From: Seriola aureovittata
Taxonomy: Eukaryota; Chordata; Actinopteri; Carangiformes; Carangidae
Reading direction: 5' to 3'
Length of the DNA stretch: 64,000 nt
NCBI RefSeq assembly: GCF_021018895.1
Contig: NC_079387.1
Span: forward strand, 6,606,083-6,670,082
Both the position numbers and the translations under genes were made by a program. Below are positions 21,821 through 34,259 of the stretch, piece by piece; within the stretch, counting starts at the first letter, position 1; the number at the start of each line of letters is the position of its first letter. The notes under the pieces were generated by a model. The model was not told where the DNA came from. It was given only the letters and a program-made list of their open reading frames with translations, and searched no databases.

Positions 21821-23035
21821 AAAAACCTTGAGGAATCGTGCGCAGAGAACAGTTTTCATTGTAGCTACTTTAAACAGAAGAAAAACTGTTCAAATGACAA
21901 GTTTTCTATGTTTTGAGCCGGTCAAAAGTTTTGGAGGATGATATCTCACCTCCTCTGTGTGTAAAACTGAAACTATCTGTAAGCCAGGCGACGCTAGGTC
22001 AGAGTGGCACATTTCTTTTACTCTTTGGTAATTTTCATTAACTGACTCTTTAAAATGAGAAAAATTAATCTGCCAGTTGCGACTGCAGTTTGTCACATTT
22101 TGGGGTCGTATTCACAAGAAAAGAAAATATCAGATTCTATGCGTTTCTTTATTCACTAAAACCCTCACATCTGTGTCACACAAGGAGGGGAAAATCAAAA
22201 CTGGGACACCGTGAGCTTCGGCGTGAACAGAGCCTTTGAGGTAAACTCATTAGAGACACGAGCAGGGTTTGGATGCACGAGTTCCCGACTTCATTACGAC
22301 CACTGCTTTGAGGTGGAGCGGGAGCCGGCAGGTGATGTTTAACCTGTCCAGACACCGGAAATGATGGGAGCTGAGGATGAGAAAGTCAGGTACAGAAAAG
22401 GAGAAGAACACATGGTTTCAGCAGGAGGGAATCTGGAATCAAATGTCAGTACAGCATCTCATGTATGTAGCTTCTAATATCCTCTCCATTTCACACTCCT
22501 GCCTCTCTCTGAGCTATGAGACTGTCAACAAGATTCACTCGCTTCCCAGTGGGTAATCTTGATATCTGGCAAGTGCTCACCACTCTTACATGACACCATG
22601 TAATTAATCTAACTCGTTTTTATAACATTCAATTTGTTTTACAACATCAGAAACATGAAAAAATAATTGAAATGTAACCTCATAATCACTTAGTATAACC
22701 AACTCTGAGGCTTATATTCTACTTCATGGTGACATAAATCTCCTTCTCTGTTTTTCTCCGGTAGCTTTTAGACAAAAGCTGTGTAGGCAGATCAAGGGCT
22801 ATTTTAGTGGAGCTGATTCACTCGTTTGTAGAGAGAAAGAGAGAGGAGGGAGGGGGAGAGGGTGAACCTCGAAGGTGGAATGACCCTCTTCTTGCATCTT
22901 GAGGAGTGACTACTGAGGCGCATCTGAGGGTGCAACACACCTCCGTAACTACATCCGACATTTTGCACTCCTCTGTCCCACAGGCCGACTGCAAAGGAAT
23001 CGGCTTGACTGATGCTCACTGCATGTGCTGGTGCT

Positions 23036-23069
23036 GCTGGTGGTGGTGGTGGTGGTGGTGGTGGGGGGG
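23036..23069. repeat. (TGG)n microsatellite
   Basis: TGG/GGT triplets ending in a G7 run. Confidence 0.9.
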
Positions 23070-23484
23070 TAAAATATGCATATGCGAATAGAGAGCCCAC
23101 AGTTAGATTGTGAACTTTTGAACCTACGATGGAGAGCGCCAAGAGAGTTGGAGGCGTAATCTCTGGGATATCTCTGGGCTCCATTACATTTAATGGAGAG
23201 TAGATTGGAACGTAACACACATACTTAACTCTGGAGCTACAAAAGCACATGGGGTGGACTGCTAATGAGCAGCAGAGCTTTTTTTTTTTTTTTTTTTAAA
23301 CTTACCATTTTGTTTTCCATAATTTAATTTACCCAGAAGAATAAGGGTTTGCATCAGACAGAGGAAAGTACACTATCTATGAGATGCAGTAATTGAATTT
23401 TGTTTTAAAATTTGGTTTGGTCCTTGCTTGAATACAGTATGATATTCTGGGCTCTGTGTTCATCATATTTACTTTATTTTCTCA

Positions 23485-23770
23485 CATACACTCAGTTGCT
23501 AGCTTGTTAGATACACATAGCTAAAACAAATGGAGTCTTGTTTACCCTTATTAATATAAATGGAGTACACTAAATATTAGAAAAAACCTCTCAGAATCAC
23601 ACAATACAACTGAACAAGGGTGAAGTACAGCTGCCAAAATGACCATAAACACCTCTCTACAAAGTTTCAACAAAAGCAGAACAATCATAAACTTCAGGAA
23701 GGAAGGATTCATTGCTGTTGTATCAGACTAAATTAACTCTGGCTAGCAGTTCCGTTAACAATTAGTTAAG
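23485..23770. repeat. Old dispersed repeat (CACTCAGTTGCTAGCTTGTTAG start)
   Basis: Begins ACACTCAGTTGCTAGC, then TTGTTAGATACACATAGCTA and AACAAATGGAGTCTTG, and later CTCTACAAAGTTTCAAC. The order resembles a fish repeat that starts CACTCAGTGGCCAGTTTATT. It is much diverged. The identification is from memory and tentative. Confidence 0.4.
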
Positions 23771-26700
23771 AACAAATGTAATGTATAAGATGTCAGAAAA
23801 AAGCGAGGTAATGCTTCCGGTTTGAAGGTCTGAGTCATTTTCAAGACCTTTCCCAGAAAGTACAACTTTATGTAATTTGGTACTATTTATAGGGAAAATA
23901 GAGACTGTGTGAAATTGGAACATTGTACATGTAGTTTGTGTTTGACAAGAAAATAAGTATCTTCATATACAACATTGTCCTTGTTTTAATTATAAGAAAA
24001 ACAGATGAAATAATAGTCTAGGATTAGGGCCAGTACTGTTGCTTTAGAAAAATTACTCCACAATAAGAACATCAAAGAGTTAGCTAATCTTGCTAGGCTA
24101 GGGTAATAAAAGTTACCTTTAAGTTACAGCTGAACAGTCACCAAAGTGTGATTATTAGCACATTAGATCATTACTGGATTTGAGAACTGCATATGGTCAA
24201 ATTTTGAAAATAAAGTGTCTCTACATTTATCTGTGACGTCTCAGCCGCACAGACGGTGTGTAGTGTAAACTCTCCATTTGTTTTTTCTTCTGACAATATC
24301 ACTTTGGAGAATCGAGACACCGCTTGACCTTCTGATTACAAATGAGCTTTTTCCTGATGTTTACTTCTGCATTTTGAAGTGCAAATGAAACAGGATGCGT
24401 GACAGTAGCTCTGTGTGCGTGATGTGAAAGCCATTAATGCTCAGTATTGCAGAACTACACCGAACACAGACGCAGCCTCATAATTCCACGCCGCACTGAC
24501 AACACTGACATTCGTATTTATGGCAGAGTGTTGATGAGTTCCCACCTCCGTGACAAGCTTGCTCGGCTGTTGTCATCATGAAGCCTATTATTGATTCCAC
24601 TGACACCCACACAATGTGACAACTGAGTGGTCTTTAACTAAATTGCGCTGCTGACAAATAGCTGACAGTCCATCCTATTGTTACGTAAAGCTTACAATTG
24701 TACATCTGGCAGAAGAGGGAGGCAGGTGCTCAATTAGTACTTTGAGTGGCCACAATGAAACACGAGCACTTTCTTGGCAGAGTGTTCAGAGTTATGCTGG
24801 AGCAAGAAACATTTCTGTGCATCCGAGACACCGGCTTAAGGGCTTTATTGATGAAGAATGTGTGTGTGTGCATCTATAACTTACATGCAGCTACTTCTCC
24901 CTGTCAGTGCAGCGGTTACCATAGAGATGGGATCTCGGTTAACCACTCCCTGCCATTGCTTAGCGACTGTTTTGTCTCCGCTCGACGGGCAACCGTTTTC
25001 AGTCAGGCTCCCGTTTACTGCCTTATCCTTTGCTATTCACACTCTCTACGCTAGGCTGTCCGTAGTCTGCAGTAAACTGTCATTGGTACTCAGAGACGAC
25101 CTGCGGTGCAGGTGCAGGTGCGTGCACGCTCAAGAAAGTGTGCGTGCCAGAGGTGGCAGTGAAGTGCTCTAATTGACTGTGGCGTGGAGGAAAGTATCAG
25201 GGGTCTCCTGAGAGCTCTGGAGGCAGCGTGCTGTGTCTTATTGAACCTGATCCCCTTTATACTGGAGAACAAATTGAAAATCTGTTTCCCTCTCCAAGCA
25301 CTCACTCGGGTGGCACAATTAAAGGAGACAATTGCTGTTTGGCATTAAGTTCAAGACCCGACATTTTTTTCTTCCCTTTTTCAACACAACTGCCTCTGGG
25401 CCATCCATTACGGCAAAGCTCAGCTTTCTGAGGCCGGAAGCCCAACGCCGCCAGAGGTAATGACTTTCATTGAAATGTCTGATGTAGCAGCCATCACGGT
25501 TAGGCAGGAGCCGGGAGTGTATGAGGAGAGGAGCCGGGTACAGAATACTTTTTACCTTTTAACACTCATAACTCTCTCGCTGTCTCTCCCTCCACCACAT
25601 ATAGTCCCCGAGCCTCTCCGAACTAATCTCATTCCCCCTGAATTCATTGCAGCGCCGGTACTTGAGAGACTCATTACAGGGGAATCAAATTAAAACTTGC
25701 TCCTTGTCTTAGTTTGATGCATTCTCAAACCAAGACTCATCCACCAGGCCCAATCAGAGGCTTTTTTTTTTTTTTTTACTATTGCTGATGGGGCCTCAGA
25801 GTCAATGCTTCTGTCTAGCACAGGGACTGTGTTTTGACTCGCTTTCATTCTTGCTCATGTCCAGTTCGCATGCAGACACATAGGAAAGCATCAACAGCAG
25901 ATGTGCGTGAGCGCAACCTCGCTGTTGCTTTAGTTTATCAATATTTTCTTCATTACGCTAATTCTGTTCATTGTCAGCAATTTGTGGTTTTCAGTGCACT
26001 CCAGAAATGATTTTCACGATGGAGCAATATCTAGAAACGCTACATTTCCTAGAACTTTTTTTTCAATAACTCAAGACAATGAGCTTTGAGTTACAGCATT
26101 TAGCAGAACTGAGAGATCAAACCATGCTATCATCAAAACAGAATGAATTGTGATAGGATATTCAGCTATCAACACTATGACACTGACATGATTGGCGTAT
26201 GGAGCATGTTGGGGTTTGACTGCTGTTCACTTTAGTTTGTCTCCTGTGCGTTGTTGCTATCCAACAGAATAATAATGATAAAAAATACACAACAACCAAA
26301 TGTACCTGGAAATAAAACTACATCACCAGGCACTACAGTATTCAAAGTGTTTAAATGATGAAGGCTGCATTTTCCTTTTTAAATCTAAACTCTGCAACTT
26401 TGTCGCTTGAGGCTCCGAAAACGCAGAGAGAGGGAACCGTTTGAAAATCCAAACTTCATTACCCAGAAGTCATGCATTGTGATGTCAGGGTACAGCACCC
26501 AGCATGAACATTTTTACAAAGCCGGCTTGTGATTAGTTTTTACGAGGATGCAAATGTGACAAGAAAGGGAGCGAGATCAAAGATTGTTGACTTGTTAGCT
26601 GCCGTTAAGGAGACAGTTTACAGAATAATTTGCATTCATTTTTTTGATTTAGCTCTTCTCGTGGGTTGAGAAGATTCCCTGAAATTGACAACAGAATTTA

Positions 26701-27050
26701 TGAGTTAGAAACTATGGGAAGCTCTTCTCTGTTGCAGCCACTATGTCATTTACAGTGATAAAACAGATGTATATTTACATAAAAATAGTGCCACATGCAG
26801 CTTCAAGATATGAAAAATAGCCCAGGTGTTTTCCGAGTAAAAAGAAATGTGTGCAGAGCAGCGCTGATACTGCTCAGGTTTGGGATTTGGGATTTAATCC
26901 CTACAGAGGAAAGAACGGATGCTTTCACAGCAGTGGAAGGTGTTTTAGAAATCCTCCACCAAATAGCAAACACTGTGGTATCACAGATTATGAGAGATTA
27001 TTATATAATGGTGTAAAGTAAATTATGTCTGGCACCTTATCTCATCTTAC

Positions 27051-27194
27051 CTCCATCTATATCTTCACTGCCAAAGTGGTTCCTGTAGAAGAGCATGAGC
27101 TCGATCCTGTAGCACTTGTACAGCGTCACCAGACAGATCAGCAGCATCAGGATGGCTCCCAGACCTCCGGCCAGCTCCACCGTGTACATGAGCT
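27051..27194 (-). CDS. il1rapl1: il1rapl1 transmembrane exon
   Basis: The exon is 144 nt, phase 1 at both ends, with acceptor ATTAGCAG (AG 27196-27195) and donor GGAG/GTAAGA (GT 27050-27049). It encodes [10 protein letters not shown] as the juxtamembrane lead-in. A hydrophobic helix [15 protein letters not shown] follows, then a basic stop-transfer and linker [16 protein letters not shown] and an acidic SEDIDG before the TIR domain. The joined codon on each side (Glu upstream, Asp downstream) restores the family sequence. This exon anchors the receptor in the postsynaptic membrane and contains no long reading frame of its own, so it is easy to miss. Confidence 0.96.
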
Positions 27195-27497
27195 CTGCTA
27201 ATGTGTCAAACACAGTGAGAGGGAGGAAGAGAAAGAGATCGTTTGTTTACGTGTAACTAAGAAAACAGGCACCCTGGAACATTTTAACTAGCACCAGTTG
27301 AATGAAGTATAAAAGTCCAGGATCATCACAACACGGCAGCGGACAGGCACAGTGGACCGTCTCCAGCCATCGATTATCCATATACTGCAGATTTTTATTA
27401 TTTAAGATCTATTTTTTAGTTTCCATGATTTGAAATTTTCAGAAAATTTGCTTTAAATCACCAAACTAAATCTTGCCAAAGATAACTGATTCTGTGA

Positions 27498-27500
<3 letters not shown>

Positions 27501-27546
<46 letters not shown>
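27501..27546. repeat. (TA)n microsatellite
   Basis: About 46 bases of TA followed by an AT-rich imperfect palindrome (TTTTAATATTTAAATATT). Confidence 0.95.
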
Positions 27547-27548
<2 letters not shown>

Positions 27549-29540
27549 AATATTTAAATATTCTTTGATTCTACTTAAACTCAACAAGTGGCACAGTTTC
27601 ATGTCACAACCTTTTCCTTCATTGCATTTCTCTCCTCTCACACTGAAGCTGGCCTCCATCCACACTTCTCCTGAAATCAGATTCAACTGCAGAACATCAG
27701 TTCCTGTGAAATAATGCACGATTCAGTCGTGGATAAGCTGCACCGGCTATTGTTACAAGACTCCATGTTATGCTTTGCCGTACCTCCACATTTGTTTGAA
27801 AACGACTTTTAATCATCTCCTACGGCTATATTCATTCATTCTCTGTTTGTATCGCCTTTTCTTGCTTTTCCTCTCCATTTTTCCTCATTACTTACTTTGT
27901 CAGTGTGGCTGGATTGTATCCAGGTGACGTATCGCTCCGACTGGAATGAAAGTACAGCCAGTTCTATACCTGTCACTTAACGCCTCTTGGCTTGATTGGA
28001 TAATAAAAAACTTACACTAGGCAAGCTGTGCGACAATAGCATGTGACAGATCAGACTGCCACACTTATGAAGATCGGTTACACGTGTGTACCGCTGCAGA
28101 GAGGCGCGAGGTGAGCTAAAGCTCCGGGCTGTCGGCTGAACTGCCTGTTTGTCGACAGATCGAAGCGATCCGCTCTCCCGGCCATCTGTCATCGCTGTAG
28201 CTTGACGTGAACTCATGAAAAGCATCAGTGGAAGCTAAATTCACACAACTACTAGATTTCACTGTTGATATTTCAGATTTACAACACATTCTTTTAAGCT
28301 GTGACTACTGTTAAAATGAAGGTCCACGAGATGAAAATATTCTGTAGAGGCCAGACTACTAGAGTTATTCAGGAGGATGAGAGGTGATATTTTACACCAC
28401 AGGACAATGGACTCAACCATTAGGCTCCATGGTCTAGTACCTTGCCTTGAAAATCAAGTCATTTGCTTTATCTTTTCATGATCTTGTCTCTTTTTCAAGG
28501 CTTTTCTTTCTTTCTTACAGTGTTTTCTATCAGAACGTCACTCCATCTTTCGCAGTTCAACATTTCCTCTTGGCTACGGCTCACAAAATCCGGGTGGTCA
28601 GCCTTCATTGGCTGACTAATGGACAACGGTAAAAGGCTGGACTTGCTGCAATGCCGCGCACGCACATAAACACGGATGGACAGAACTCGCGTGCATCACC
28701 ATCCATCACGGATGCCCATTTAACCTCGTTGGAGTGCGCAATGCCCATCCCACTGCAGCGGCCATCAGGCTGACAGCTCCCGTGATAAAGGATGATGTTC
28801 TGGAGAGCTAACGAGCATGGCCCGCATCGCTTCATCGTGTCTGTCCGGTCGACGACCTTCAGCCAAACTCTCGGACGTATGCAAACAAAAGCGCAAACAA
28901 ACTCATGGCAGCGTGAACACAGGTTTCCCTCTTGAGCCTCTGACTTCCTCCGCTTGTCGGAGATTCTCTCCCCTCAGCCTGAATTAGTTTACTTTTCTAC
29001 AAGAGGTGCTGCGGCTAACAAGCAGTGCGAGAAGCAACTCCATTTCTCCCTCACAGTCTTCTACACATCCACTCTGCCCTCCTGCCTCAGATATCTGGAC
29101 AGTATAACGAACCAGCTGCTCCTCAAGTAGCACAGATTACAGTGGAGGAGGCCAATTCTTCTCTGCCTGGCATCCATATTGTAGCACCGCTGCAGTGGGA
29201 CAGATTAAGACAAATTAGCTCCTGACGACTAGAAGGCTGGATTTGATGGAGCCACATGGCATCGGGCGATTCATCACCCCTTTCTCTCCTTCTACTTCTG
29301 CCTCTCTGTCTAGGGAGGGAGATAAAAAAAAAGAGTGAGGAAAAGAAAAGGCAGAGTAGGGTTTGGATGGTAAAATAAAACAAAGGGAAGCTGCAGTGAG
29401 ATGTGTGAAAGCTGAGACCGCTGCTCTTCACTTTCACAATCAAGGATCTACATGTTATTTTTCATTATACACTACAGGCAGCTGTGCACTAGTTGGTGTT
29501 GTTGCTGCTGTTGTGAGAGAAATACATTATCTGAGGGTAT

Positions 29541-29554
29541 GTTGCCATGGCAAA
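29541..29554. promoter_or_regulatory. RFX X-box-like motif
   Basis: GTTGCCATGGCAAA differs by one base from the palindromic X-box GTTGCCATGGCAAC recognised by RFX transcription factors. It is intronic, and its function is unproven. Confidence 0.35.
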
Positions 29555-30368
29555 AAAGTTGGCCACGGGCAATTGGAGAATCACAACTTCTCAACTACAA
29601 GAAGTTGTACAAGAAATGTAAATAAGGACACATCTCCATGTTAAAATACACACAACTGAAGACATATTCTGAGTGAAGCTGCATCGTTCAAAGCGTCTGC
29701 GCGTGTGTGTGTGTGTGTCAGAAAAAGAGGCGAGCAGGGAGGGAGCAAAGACATTCTCACGCTGAGACGACCAAATTCACTTGGAGTGTCATGTGCCGTT
29801 TTCACGGCTTCAAGAGAAAACTTTGACGCTTTTTGAAAAGCAGCGTAAACACTGACTAGCCTTGTACTGCACCCCAACACAGATGCAGCAAATAAAAACA
29901 TGGAAACGGGTCAATTTCTCGTAGACCAGCAATCCTGCGAGGCCCGGGCTAATCTTCTCCGGTTTATTCTGAGATTCTACTGTGCAGCATAAACCCCTTT
30001 AATATAGCAAATGGAGGGGAACTGGGCTGCCATCAAAGCTGGATCCAAAGCTGCGAGCTTAAAAGAGAGGAAAATATCTAGTATGTAAATGTATTCAACA
30101 CTGACAACTTTAAGGCTACAGAGACCCCCCTTAGCCTCGCTAAAAAATAAAAAAAATATCACTTATATAACCACATCGAAAAGTGTGCATCTGTATCTAA
30201 AATCATCAGACAGCCTTCCTCTCCTCTACCTCCGTGAGGTAAAATCAAGAGGAAAAACTCAAAAATGTCTCTGGAATAGAAAGACGAGGGGGAGGGGGAG
30301 AGGGCAACAGTAGCCAGCGACGAAAGATGAGAAGATGTCTGAGTGAGAGTTCAGCGATCAAAGGAGGA

Positions 30369-30370
<2 letters not shown>

Positions 30371-30398
<28 letters not shown>
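30371..30398. repeat. (GT)n microsatellite
   Basis: Fourteen GT units followed by GCGTGCG. Confidence 0.9.
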
Positions 30399-30402
<4 letters not shown>

Positions 30403-30852
30403 CGTTGGGGGAGGTCAGTGCCAGGCAGTTAAACAGCTTGTCTGGCATCATAACACCGAAGGCTGCCTCTCTCCGAAAAACGCTTTTTCTTTCTCTGCAA
30501 ACTAATGTTTCCTCAGGCCCGGGTGGATGAATCGGCTCTCTGGACTATCTACAATACTGTCACATTTTTTTTTCCTCCCCGAGGCAAGAAACAACTGGTC
30601 AATTCCCAGAATCCCGCTAGTTGTTCCTCTTTGTGCTCAGTAAATTGTTGCGAGTGAGTCACTCATTGTCAGAGCGAAGGCCTGTGGTATGAAATGGTGT
30701 TTTTCACCTCCAAAGCTGGAACATTCCATCATTAAATATCAAGGCTTTTACACTGATCTCCTATATTCATTATAAGAGAGAGACTTAGAATAACAGAACT
30801 TTTTTTTCATTATATGAATTTATCTACGTGTGTGTGTGTGTGCTCGCCTCAC

Positions 30853-30998
30853 CTTTCTTGGTGAGCTGGATGTTGGCTTGTCTACGTCCATTGCCGTTCT
30901 CCACATAGCAGGAGTAGTTGCCGAGATCGCTCTCCTCCAGAGAGTCGATGGTCAGCGAGATGGAGACCTCCTGCTCCCCCAGGTGTTCCCGGATTGTC
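30853..30998 (-). CDS. il1rapl1: il1rapl1 exon: second half of Ig domain 3
   Basis: The exon is 146 nt, entered in phase 2 and left in phase 1. The donor is AAAG/GTGAGG (GT 30852-30851). The acceptor is an all-C pyrimidine tract, CCCCCCCCCCGCAG (AG 31000-30999). It encodes [20 protein letters not shown], then [20 protein letters not shown] with the F-strand Cys of the Ig fold in DLGNYSC, and ends NIQLTKK before the membrane-proximal segment. Ig3 is part of the extracellular module that engages PTP-delta in mammals. Skipping this exon would shift the frame upstream of the transmembrane helix. Confidence 0.96.
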
Positions 30999-33900
30999 CT
31001 GCGGGGGGGGGGCAAAGATCAAAGCAAATGGGATTCACATGGATGCTGATGCGTCTGATTAAAAGCTGGTGCTGGTAGAGGAATTTGTGGTGAGTGTCAG
31101 CAAATTAATGAACTAAACTAGATTTTTGTGACTGAAGACCAAAGCACTTTTTTAATACCTTAAATTTCAGTTTAATATAGAATTTGGCTTCAATGCAGTT
31201 ATTTGCAAGTTATTTGTGCATTTCACTCAGTAAATGTAAACTAAATCAGCAAAACAGACTGATTTAAAACTTCATCAATTAATATTTTAGCATTAACAAT
31301 GCAATAAAATGACTAATGTGAAAGGTGTCACTTGAAGAGATGAACCACCAACTCTGTAGTTCCCCCAATCTCTATGGGACATTTTAAGTCTTTCAGCTCA
31401 TTGTTTTGGTTTTTATGTCATGCAGCTTTAATGTTGAGGCGCCCTGTCCTGGTTGTCATCCGTGGGGACGAAGTGAAGAGGGTTGCCTCAATAAAACACT
31501 GAAGCCGTTGTCACGATGGGACGGTGACCTTGACCTTTAATAACAAAAATGGAATCAGTTCATCCTTCAGTCCAGATGTTTGTACCAAATCTAAAGAAAA
31601 ATTTCCTTTAAGGTGTAACTGAGCTTTTTCAGAGCAACAGGCCAAAGACTCCAAAGAGCAAAAGTGAGTAAAAGTGTTGAGAGTGGTGAATGGTGAGGTG
31701 GGTTTGACATGATGAAAAACACCTTTCACAGTCATTTCATTCATTGTTAATAAAAAACCTTAATTACTGCAGCTTTGATATGCAATAATTACAATTTGGG
31801 AAAATCAGAGGCTATTGTTGTCAAAAAGACTGAAGCTGAATAATTCATGCTAAAAAGTGACAAAAACATTGCTCTAAACCTGATTTGCCTCTTGAATTAC
31901 TGGGGCAGTGATGAATACAGTCTGTGTGTCTGTTTGAAAATGAAGCAGTACTAAGACACACTACGTCAATATATCAAAGGAGGGAACTGTCAGATTGTTA
32001 ATGTTCTCTCTAGCTTTGGTCATTTTACCTGAGAGAGTAAAAGAGTCAAGAATAATTGTCTGCTCCCTTCATTTCCCTGCCATTCATCTTAAGAAATACA
32101 TGCAGAAAGTGTTTGTCTAGCAGGACAAAGTAGGTACAGTAACAGCCTTTGGGAGCAATCTGATTTGGCCTCAGACAGATCAGACAACACTGAGATTTTG
32201 TGGCACTGTGTTGTTGATGAAAGGAGGATTTAGTATTTAAGCCAAAGGCAAGTGTCGAACATGAAGTTGCTGATGGTGGACAGCAACCATCAGCTAATCA
32301 GTGTGGGCCAACTTACACATATGTCTGCTTTTACAAGTTTATGACTCATGGTTGGAAAAAATGAAAACCAACGTACGAGCTGTTTCATAAAATTTGAACA
32401 CCAACATGACTTCAAACATTTGCCCAAACAGGGAGTCCAGCCACCTCATTACTGACCGTAAGGCGTACATCAAAGTAACTTCTCACAGTCTCCATTTAAG
32501 AAGTCTGATTGTGATGAGACAAAACTGACTCAGCACATCAGAGAACATGCTGAGTTGAACTTGTGCTTTTAATTTTGGAGTCTCAATGTTTGCAGGTATG
32601 CTCTGTGACTACAGATTCCACATAACATTATCAGATCACATTTTCTGAATAAGTGTACCAAAAAAAAGAAAAAGAGAAATAATAATAAAAAAAACTATGG
32701 AAAACAATAACTCTAGACTGCAGGCGGTCAAAAAGTCATAAGTCGAGAGTATTGACTTTTTAATAAAATATGGATTATTCTGACAAAAAAAGTTTGCCCC
32801 AAGGAAATTTGAGTTGTGTCTACAGTTTGCATCCTAAGATTCATAAATCATGACCTTAGAGTTATAAACTTCCATCTGAGTGGAGTGCAATTCTGAGACA
32901 GTGTCCCCAATGTGTCATTCTCTAGGTATAACTGCTAGGCACTTTATACAGTTATATTGTACCTTTACACCTATCTCTCTAAAATCATAAATATGCAGAT
33001 ACGTACATCAGACAGAACTTGGTTTCATTCCAAGCTTTATAATCTGCTGCCATTGGTGGCAGCTTTTCAGTGGTAACGTTTTAGTTCATCAGTGAAGCAA
33101 AAGTGCATAACAAAGGTGGGAGGTGACAGTCCGTAACTGACAAGATGCCAGCATCATATGAGTCATGACAGATTTCTCCCATTTAAAATACTCCTTTGTT
33201 GACTCGCTGAGCCTCTTGATGTCTATTGGTTGTGACATGTTGGTACAGGGATAATAGTGCGACTGTCATGCTGCACTACGGCGCTGACCTATCACAGAAT
33301 ATTTTGCCACGAGGGTAAGTGAGAGAAAAAAGAGCTCTTTTGACGTTTTTGTTAAACAGAACTCAGTCAACACACACAAAAGACTAGAAGCCACTACTCT
33401 ATTTCATCAGAGTGACTGCACTGGAAGGACACTGTGAAACTTAGATACCTATTTTTCTTCACTGAACACTTGGCAGGGTGTTGTGTTAATTAGCCAAAAA
33501 TGGATTTTACCAGCCTCCTCTTCATTATCAGTGTCTTTAAGAACAGCATCGTGCTGTATCTAACTGGCTGCAATGAGAAGCACTGACAATGCTAACGAGT
33601 TGACAGGTAGAGATGACACCCCGACCCTCAAAATGTCAAGGTATACCTTTAACACCTTTTAACTACGGAGCTCTTCTTTACAAGAAGCTGCTACTTAATC
33701 ATCTGTGGTCAGAACTAAAGCGGTTTCCAGCTTAGAAGTCAGACAGTGTGGATTTTGTCAGTCTACAGAAAGATGTTTAAAAACCCTTTAAAATGGGCAA
33801 TTGATTCAGCTCATTTAATACTGGGTGACAGTTTGTTTCAGTGCTGGAGCTACAGTTAAATTTGTACGCTGCAGAAAGCAAGGCTGAGCAAGAATCTTAA

Positions 33901-34039
33901 TGTATTGATTGAATTTGAGGTATGGATAAAAATAACTCCTACGTGTGCTGTCAGCCTCTCAGAGGAGAGGCAGTATTGTCAGAACAAATTACCAGAACTT
34001 ATGTATTAAAAAAAACTATGAGTCAACAGCCGTTAGGAG

Positions 34040-34160
34040 CTCTGTGAAGCTGTGCGGAGGCACACCTGTGCTTGGACCTAAATGCTAACATCAGCATGCT
34101 AACATGTGCACAATGACAATACTAACATGTTGATGCTTAGCATGTGCATTATTGGTTTTG
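34040..34160. repeat. Fish dispersed repeat of the CAGCATGCTAACATG type
   Basis: ATGCTAACATCAGCATGCTA, then ATACTAACATGTTGATGCTTAGCATG: short internally repetitive GCTAAC/ATGCTA motifs seen in a widespread percomorph repeat. Assigned from memory. Confidence 0.5.
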
Positions 34161-34212
34161 GAAAGCTACAGAAACGGTAGGACACAGACCTCCCTAATTT
34201 GATGCTGAAAAG

Positions 34213-34220
<8 letters not shown>

Positions 34221-34258
<38 letters not shown>
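34221..34258. repeat. (GT)n microsatellite
   Basis: About 19 uninterrupted GT units, preceded by AAAGGTGTGTTT. Confidence 0.95.

Positions 34259-34259
<1 letters not shown>

Larger units (their letters stand above)
20844..27050 (-). other. il1rapl1: il1rapl1 intron between the transmembrane and TIR exons
   Basis: About 6.2 kb. It holds a Tc1 relic (21590-21820), a TGG microsatellite (23036-23069), T runs (23279-23297; about 25763-25778), an old dispersed repeat (23485-23770) and two repeat-poor stretches with conserved-element character (about 24520-24730 and 25150-25700). No extra exon was found. Confidence 0.8.
27195..30852 (-). other. il1rapl1: il1rapl1 intron between the Ig3 and transmembrane exons
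   Basis: About 3.7 kb. It contains an AT microsatellite (27501-27546), an X-box-like motif (29541-29554), GT repeats (30371-30398; about 30828-30841) and repeat-poor stretches around 28600-28850 and 29050-29270. No additional exon was recognised. Confidence 0.8.
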
